This document shows, piece by piece, positions 50,201 through 59,200 of a DNA stretch of 64,000 bases. The DNA comes from Mimachlamys varia. Taxonomy: Eukaryota > Mollusca > Bivalvia > Pectinida > Pectinidae. A program made the translations under genes and the position numbers. Below the pieces are notes generated by a model. It searched no databases, was not told the DNA's origin, and worked only from the letters and a program-made list of their open reading frames with translations. Numbering within the stretch: the stretch's first letter is position 1; the number at the start of each line of letters is the position of its first letter. The stretch spans positions 62,433,686-62,497,685 of the forward strand of contig OX392529.1 in assembly GCA_947623455.1 (NCBI GenBank), given 5' to 3'.

Positions 50201-53200
50201 TTTACATGGTGTTAACTATAAGATCATACACATGTGTATTAACATGGTGTTAACTATAAGATCATACACATGTGTATTAACATGGTGTTAACTATAAGAT
50301 CATACACATGTGTATTTACATGGAGTTAACTATAAGATCATACACATGTGTATTAACATGGTGTTAACTATAAGATCATACACATGTGTATTTACATGGT
50401 GTTAACTATAAGATCATACACATGTGTATTTACTGCAAAGTTACAGATGATACACATGTGTAGTGGAACTAAACCAGTTTGATTGTCGGTAACCAGATAG
50501 CTCAATTGGTTGAGGGGCGGTCCATCTAGAGGTTGGAAGGTCTTAGGTTCAAACCCTTATCTGGTTGTGCATTTTTATTTCCCCTTGTACATACAATTGA
50601 AATACGTGCATATTTACTTAATATCTGATATGCATGTGTGTTCTGATAATACATCATAAATGATTACCTAGAATATAACTATTATGATTGAATGTGGTAC
50701 CTTTGTTTGGTAGGGTGAGTAGAATGTTGTATAGAGCTTGTGATTGTAGTAATACCCAGATGTTTACTCATTTTGTAGGAGGCCTTCTTCGGTAAAGATA
50801 TACTGGACAAGACTAAAACCACTAGTAAGGAGTCGGTGAAGATTGATTCTGGGTCTGACCTGGACGAATCAAGGACCTCGCCGGTGACCCTGGACTTCGG
50901 GACAGATAACCAACCCATGATTAACCAGGGATTGCTTGCCACGTCCCCGGTCAAGGTCCCTTCTAGTAGTCATCTGTTGCCGTCGGTCGGCCAGCCCCTC
51001 CTCAATCCGCTGGGGGTCCATGATGATTTGCGTAAGTATTAACCTTGCTAAGATCAGATATGCTAGGCTACATCGCTCCTGGTTAAGAAAAAGGCATTGA
51101 ACAGATTAAAGAAAAATCAGTGGTTATAGTAAGCAAGGTTTCATTGAGGTATTTTAGATTGAGTGTGGAGGTAAAAAGTTCATATAGAATTGAAGGGTAA
51201 GCTTCGACCCTTTGAAAGATTTTCCAAGTACGTTTTCAAGAATTATATAAAGGTAATAGAAAGTTTAGAAAGTACCGGGTAGAACGATTTGTGATTGTGT
51301 TTTGTTGAATATTCATTACAGAAGACAGCGATCTGGACTTGTTACCAGATGCCTTGCCACAGGATGAAGAACTACTCAGTATTATCAACAAAGAATTAGC
51401 CAAAGATCAGGATGGTAAGCTCTTCTTAAATACTCAGTATTATCAAAAAAGCACTAGCCAAAGATCAGCTTCAGAAGATCCATTACAGAAACACATATTG
51501 ATGGAAGAAACAGTAGATGTTTCACGTGTATTGTAATTCTTTATAGTCATCATCACAGATTCTGAAATGTCAGTATGGTATTGGCATAAAAAAACTTAAA
51601 GGCCCAATATACGTAACTTCAGGAAAATTTTCGTGATTCTGAAAAATTCTGAAAACAAATCCAGTTGATAACCATGCAAAAATAAGCCTAAAGCGAAGTA
51701 AACCTGAGCGGTAAGTAACAAGAAACTCATGACAGAAAAATCCAAAGAATTGAAAATAATTCAGGTGGGGCCCACTTCAACAACAAACCGAAGGCAGAGG
51801 ACGGTTTGAAATGGACGCGTGTTTACAAATAGCGTGTTTCAACTGCTGCTGTACCGGTAACCGCGAAATAATTCATCTTGAATATTGCTGATAGCAGTTA
51901 GTCTTAACTAAATCTATGAATATAATAAGTTATTAGGCTTGATTTTCTCTTCAAGTTTTGCCGAAAGTTACGTATATTGGGCCTTTAAGTAAAATGTGTC
52001 CAAACCTTTTGAATAACATCACTGTGAAAACACATTTCTGAAAAAAAATAATAATTTCAATTGTAGGCCATATAGTTAAACATTAATAGATGGATTTGCT
52101 TTCTGTATTATGATAAAACAAATATATTAATTTTTGTGGAACCTTTATAGGGGTAGGAATTCTGTATTATATTCTGTGTTTTGTCCCTTCAGATTTACCA
52201 TTACTCCCTGGTGGGACGATGGAGGTGGACTCGCGCTCAGAGGAATCTAGTCACAAGCCCGAACTCCAGGCCAATCTTGATGGTATCCTCAGTCCAAATC
52301 TCGATGATGAGAAAAACTTAGATGTCCACAAAATTTTATCAGAAGGTGAGTTTATTGTTGATGTTAGAGAAATACTTTCACCTGTGACTTTGACAATGAC
52401 AATTTTAACTGAAATAACAATGAAACACTAAGTTGCTGCTATTGACTTAGCCAGTGTAATGCATTTTACCGTGTTTATGTCATTTACATTGCATTCCATT
52501 GGATTTATGATCTTATAAACTAAAACAAAATATAAGTTTAATCCTTATATTTACAGTAATTTTCTGTGAATTGTTTATAACTTTTGTGGTCATTATAGTG
52601 CTATCTGTGAACGAAGATTCCATTTCAAAACTTATATAAACGTGAGAACGATTCGATAAATATAACAGCATGAAATTTGCATAAGTTGTGGCTAACTCCA
52701 ACCATGTATTGAGGATTTCGTCACACATTACATAATTTGTATAGCTACACCCATATGTATTGTTGTTGACTTCATAGAAATTTGGCACATGCTCAAGTTT
52801 GGTTATGAGATGATAACACTAGTTTGTAGTACAATGGTTAACGAGTCTGTGCAGATTGTACATATCACTGTGTAACACTTCTGTAACCTTTGACCCCCAA
52901 CAGGCCTAGTTCACATGGACAGTAAGACGGTAGAAGACATCTTCAAAGGTGTTCTGGAAACCAATCCTCGGCCGTCAGGTAAGTCAGACTTACGGAGGGG
53001 GGAGAGATGTCAGGTGTGGAAACTAGTAAACATGATACGTCTGTTAATGACAATAGTTTCTGGGCCTTATTTCCTTTATATCTTCAGCCAGTTTGACAAT
53101 ATTTGATGCATCTTGAAATTACATGCACTAAAACTAGACTTCTGTGACCTATATTTTAAATAAATACTTAAACTAGGTCACAGTGACCTATATTCCATCC

Positions 53201-56200
53201 AGTGAAAATGCAGTTTGTTGTTCGTTGATCAACAATAAAGGCACCAAATTCAAGCTTGATCACTTCCGAAGTATAAAAAGCTTTGCACATAATATCTTGT
53301 TGGCCACTAAACAGTTTATATTTACATGGTAGTACTGTAATAACAAATTCTACATTTCATTGGTTTTAAGCAGTCACTATAAAAAAAGATTGAATCGGAT
53401 ATTTGGTAAGGTGAACAAGACTGCTTGAAACATTTCTTCCACAAAGATGAGTTTGTTTTACAAATGCATGTTTCAAGTAATTCAAAGAGAATGATCATTT
53501 TAATTGTAACCATCTTCTTTTATTACAGGGCCTCCCGCTCCCCCAGGATTCAACATGCCTGGGCCTAACCCCCACATCCCAGGAAAAGAGCAGCCCCAAC
53601 CCCCGGGCATGGATCCCACCCAGGTACCCATGAATCCCGGTATGGGACCAGGCGGTCTGGCTCCCCTGGCTATGCCACCTCCTTCAGGCTTTCCCTCAAA
53701 TTTCAGGTGAGTAATCAAAACTACAAGCTGATTTGAAATCTGAATTGTCTTCCTTAGCCACTGATTAGTGAAAAAAAACAAACTCTTTAACATCTTAATG
53801 CCACTTGGACAAAAGTAACAGGACTCTTATAGTATCAATGACTCATGGTCCCAAAAAGGTGCTGTTGTTAAATAAACTAGTTCCAAGTTCAAAATTGCTA
53901 TCCTCTCCTCTGATTGGCCAAGACAATTTAGTTTCAATATGTTCAGACAATAAGGGCTGTAACCAATGGTAGTAGTCTGCTTTTAAGTGGTGGATCTTCT
54001 CTGAAAGGGTCTGCAACTTCTGTCAGAACTGAAGTAAAACTAATTCAATAACCTACTTTGATGCAGTCCAAGTTCAATGAGCCCGGGAGGCTTCCCCAAC
54101 AACCAGCCACCATGGCAACAGGTGATGGCCCAGGAGGAGGAGCAACAAGAGCAGGTGACGAGCCGTAGGAACATGCAGAAGTGGGAGTCGGACGAGGAAC
54201 TCGGCGAGCACGCAACTATCTCCGCTGTTCTCTACTGTAACCTGAAACACCCAGAACTACGTCACGAACATCCAGGTAGGAAGGAACAGCCTGTAACACT
54301 TGTACTTATAGTCGACAAACATGTGCCATTACACAACTGCGTCTCTAAATAACTTGATTCTCCATGTCAAGCAGTAGTAGACATTGTAGGGGTCTTGATT
54401 TTGTATTTCTTGTCAAGAATGAAATGTTTGGGAGATACCTTAGGGGGGCCTGAGGTGTGGGCCCAAAGGGGGTTCTTTAGTCAATATACATATTAACTCT
54501 GGATTTAAGCAATGTACAACTGCTGGGAGAAAAAGCAAAATTTTGGGTATGATTTGAATCATTGTTAACTGGAATAAATGGCTGTTAATCTGACAGAGTA
54601 TTTCAAAATTAATACCACTGGTTTTTTAAAAAAAAAAATGAAAAAAATGATGGATGCCTGTTGTGTTAACAGATTGGCAGGAACGGGTGAAGAAGATTGG
54701 CAAGATCTGGAGACAGCTACCGTCAGATGATAAACAGCCTTACCTGGTAGGTGTACAGTTGTAGATACAGTCCTCTCATCATGTTTCTGCTGCAGCCTTT
54801 AAAGGCCCAATATATGTAACTTTGGGGAATTTGTACGGGATTCTGAAAAATTATAAAAAAAAATCCAGTTGATAACCATGCAAAAATAAGTCTAAAACGA
54901 AGAAAACCTGAGCAGTAACTAACAAGAAACTCTTGACAGAAAAATCCAAAAAATTGAAAATAATTCAGGTGGGGCCCACTTCAACAACAAGCCAAAGGTA
55001 GAAGACAGTTCAAAATGGAAATTGATTTTCTCCAACTTTTGCCGAAAGTTATGTATATTGGGCCTTTAAACATTTCACCCTTAGAACTCCTTGAATTTAG
55101 CTGAAAGGCATTTGCAAATTACTTAAATTGAATGAAAAATAAAAAGAATTTAAAGATAACTTGGAATGAGGCCAGGTAATTTAAAGTGTGTTGAGTTATA
55201 TATGTGAACAATTTTGTTACAGCTTCAAGCAAGAAAAAACAGGTCTTCTAGTAAAGGACAGAAAGCAAGAAAGGTAATGAAGCACTGGTTCCTCGTAAAT
55301 CATATAGGGATTTGTTAGTTTGGCTCACCTGGCCTTAATCTTGGGTGCATTCGTGTAGGTAGTTGAAACAGTTGAACACCAGGTACAGATTTCGACCGAA
55401 GTTGACCACTGGAAAATCTGGCATGTGTCGTTTGAGGGGTCCAGACTTACCTGGCCGAACCTAAATTGCTGACTATTGCTAGTTTGAGTTCTTTCTTTCT
55501 AAAGTTTACATTTTATTCTTGATGTGTTATTTATCCTGTGGAAAATGTGTATTTTTAGCCTAAAAAATGCATTCCTTTATCATGGAATATGTCTGTACCG
55601 AATGCAGTCTGGGCTATCATGTTAATGGTATTGTTTACAAGAAAAATTGGTAGTGTTGAGAGTGTTCCAGAAAAGTGACTTACTGTGTGCTGACACTATG
55701 TTGTATTAGTATGATGAATTTCAAGCCATACCTGTTGAACTCTTTTTCCTTTCTATACAAATATCAGACCTTATGTCAGCTGAATTACAACATGGTGAAC
55801 ATGTCATTGATTTTGAAGAGCTATTTGTTTAACTTGGTTTACGTGCTGTTTGACAAAAAAGATAGCCATTTAGACACAAAGATAGTGTGTTTGGAGAATG
55901 AAATAAACAACGTACTGTATCTGCTTGCAGGCTAAACAGGCTGCAGCAGCCGCAGCAGCTATGGGACCACCTCCTCTCCCATCTTATTCCCAGCCTACTA
56001 CACCTGACGGTAAGTTCTCCTCCCCTCCCATCTTATTCCCAGCCTACTACACCCGACGGTAAGTTTTCCTCCCTTTCCATCTTATTCCCAGCCTACTACA
56101 CCAGACGGTAAGTTCTCCTCCCCTCCCATCTTATTCCCAGCCTACTACACCCGACGGTAAGTTCTCCTCCCTTTCCATCTTATTCCCAGCCTACTACACA

Positions 56201-59200
56201 CAACGGTAATTTCTCCTCCCCTCCCATCTTATTCCCAGCCTACTACACCCGACGGTAAGTTCTCCTCCCCTCCCATCTTATTCCCAGCCTACTACACCCG
56301 ACGGTAAGTTCTCCTTCCCTCCCATCTTATTCCCAGCCTACTACACCCGACGGTAAGTTCTCCTCCCTTTCCATCTTATTCCCAGCCTACTACACACAAC
56401 GGTAATTTCTCCTCCCCTCCCATCTTATTCCCAGCCTACTACACCCGACGGTAAGTTCTCCTCCCCTCCCATCTTATTCCCAGCCTACTACACCCGATGG
56501 TAAGTTCTCCTTCCCTCCCATCTTATTCCCAGCCTACTACACCCGACGGTAATTTCTCCTCCCCTCCCATCTTATTCCCAGCCTACTACACCCGACGGTA
56601 AGTTCTCCTCCCCTTCCATCATATTCCCAGCCTACTACACCCGACGGTAAGTTCTCCTCCCCTCCCATCTTATTCCCAGCCTACTACACCCGACGGTAAG
56701 TTCTCCTCCCCTCCCATCTTATTCCCAGCCTACTACACCCGATGGTAAGTTCTCCTTCCCTCCCATCTTATTCCCAGCCTACTACACCCAACGGTAATTT
56801 CTCCTCATCTTCCATCTTATTCCCAGCCTACTACACCCGACGGTAAGTTCTCCTCCCCTTCCATCATATTCCCAGCCTACTACACCCGACGGTAAGTTCT
56901 CCTCCCCTTCCATCATATTCCCAGCCTACTACACCCAACGGTAATTTCTCCTTCCCTCCCATCTTATTCCCAGCCTACTACACCCGACGGTAAGTTCTCC
57001 TCCCCTCCCATCTTATTCCCAGCCTACTACACCCGGCGGTAAGTTCTCCTCCCCTCCCATCTTATTCCCAGCCTACTACACCCGACGGTAAGTTCTCCTC
57101 CCCTCCCATCTTATTCCCAGCCTACTACACCCGACGGTAATTTCTCCTCCCCTTCCATCTTATTCCCAGCCTACTACACCCGACGGTAAGTTCTCCTTCC
57201 CTCCCATCTTATTCCCAGCCTACTACACCCGACGGTAATTTCTCCTCCCCTTCCATCTTATTCCCAGCCTACTACACCCGACCCTAAGTTCTCCTCCCCT
57301 TCCATCTTATTCCCAGCCTACTACACCCGACGGTAAGTTCTCCTCCTCTCCCATCTTATTCCCAGCCTACTACACCCAATGGTAATTTCTCCTCCCCTCC
57401 CATCTTATTCCCAGCCTACTACACCCGACGGTAAGTTCTCCTCCTCTCCCATCTTATTCCCAGCCTACTACACCCAATGGTAATTTCTCCTCCCCTCCCA
57501 TCTTATTCCCAGCCTACTACACCCGACGGTAAGTTCTCCTCCCTTTCCATCTTATTCCCAGCCTACTACACCCAATGGTAATTTCTCCTCCCCTCCCATC
57601 TTATTCCCAGCCTACTACACCCGACGGTAATTTCTCCTCCCCTTCCATCTTATTCCCAGCCTACTACACCCGACGGTAAGTTCTCCTCCCCTCCCATCTT
57701 ATTCCCAGCCTACTACACCCGACGGTAAGTTCTCCTCCCCTCCCATCTTATTCCCAGCCTACTACACCCAATGGTAAGTTCTCCTCCCCTTCCATCTTAT
57801 TCCCAGCCTACTACACCCGACGGTAAGTTCTCCTCCCCTTCCATCTTATTCCCAGCCTACTACACCAGACGGTAAGTTCTCCTCCCCTCCCATCTTATTC
57901 CCAGCCTACTACACCCGACGGTAAGTTCTCCTCCCTTTCCATCTTATTCCCAGCCTGCTACACACAACGGTAATTTCTCCTCCCCTCCCATCTTATTCCC
58001 AGCCTACTACACCCGACGGTAAGTTCTCCTCCCCTCCCATCTTATTCCTAGCCTACTACACCTGACGGTAAGTTCTCCTCCCCTTCCATCATATTCCCAG
58101 CCTACTACACCTGACGGTAAGTTCTCCTCCCCTCCCATCTTATTCCCAGCCTACTACACCCGACGGTAAGTTCTCCTCTTCCATCTTTTTCCCCACTCAC
58201 TTTACCTAACAGTAATCAATTGTTTTAAAACTTAAGGGAATTGACCAGTTTTTACTTGGTCTGTTTTACTAGATGATAAATGTGATACCAGACTAAGTGT
58301 TGTTTCTGTATTCCACAGGCCTGGGCTCGCCCATGTCCAGTATGGCCCCGGGACAGGAGATCTGTAGTCCTCTCGGTCGCAGCAGCAGCAACTCTCAGAT
58401 CATTGCACCAAAGACCCCTGATGGTAAGTGCTACCTATCTGCTAAGAATAAATCTGGTATGAAGCATATTTGTGTCCGCAATACAGCTCCTGCAATCTGA
58501 GATGTCGGATAAAATGTGGGTAAATGCTTTGTCCTTCTGTCTAGGATATCAGCTAAAAAAGCATGAAATATGTAAAGTCTGTAGATAAGGAAGATTAGGT
58601 AACAATATATAGTCTAGGAATGTTTAATGTTATTGCTTGTTAACAGATAGTTCTAATTTTGAAGAACAATTTCTGTGTTAGCTATGTCGCCGACCTGATT
58701 GGTTTGTACACTTGATCTCCTAGGTCACTCCCCAAGTCACATGATGGGAGGAGTGCCGCTCAGTCCCAATCACCAAGGAGTCCAGTCCATGATGCACCTC
58801 CAGGATCCCTATGCCCAGCCACCTGGGACTCCCATGCCGATGGAGATGGGTGGGATGGGCCCTCGGCCGATGCGGCCACAGATACGGCCACAGGATCCTT
58901 ATGCCCAGGCGCCTAACACTCCGAGACCTCATGACCCCTTCGGGCAACCTCGTCCCCAGGGGCCTTTTCCGCCTGGTATGAACATGCAACAAAGACCACA
59001 AGACCCATATGGGCATCCAGGGGGACCTCGTCAACCAATGTACTCTCCACATGATGCTTCAGCACGCCCTCCTGGGCCATACAACCATCCCTCCTCATTA
59101 CCCCCTGACCAGCTTGGGGGACCCTTTAGAGGCCCTTCGGGGCGAGTGCCTGATCTATTTAATCCAGACAACGATGCCTACCCGCAGCAGATGTCGACAG

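Noticed and set aside
50491..50567. Functional tRNA gene
   Set aside because: Poor anticodon stem and T-stem mismatch; kept only as a tRNA-like repeat.
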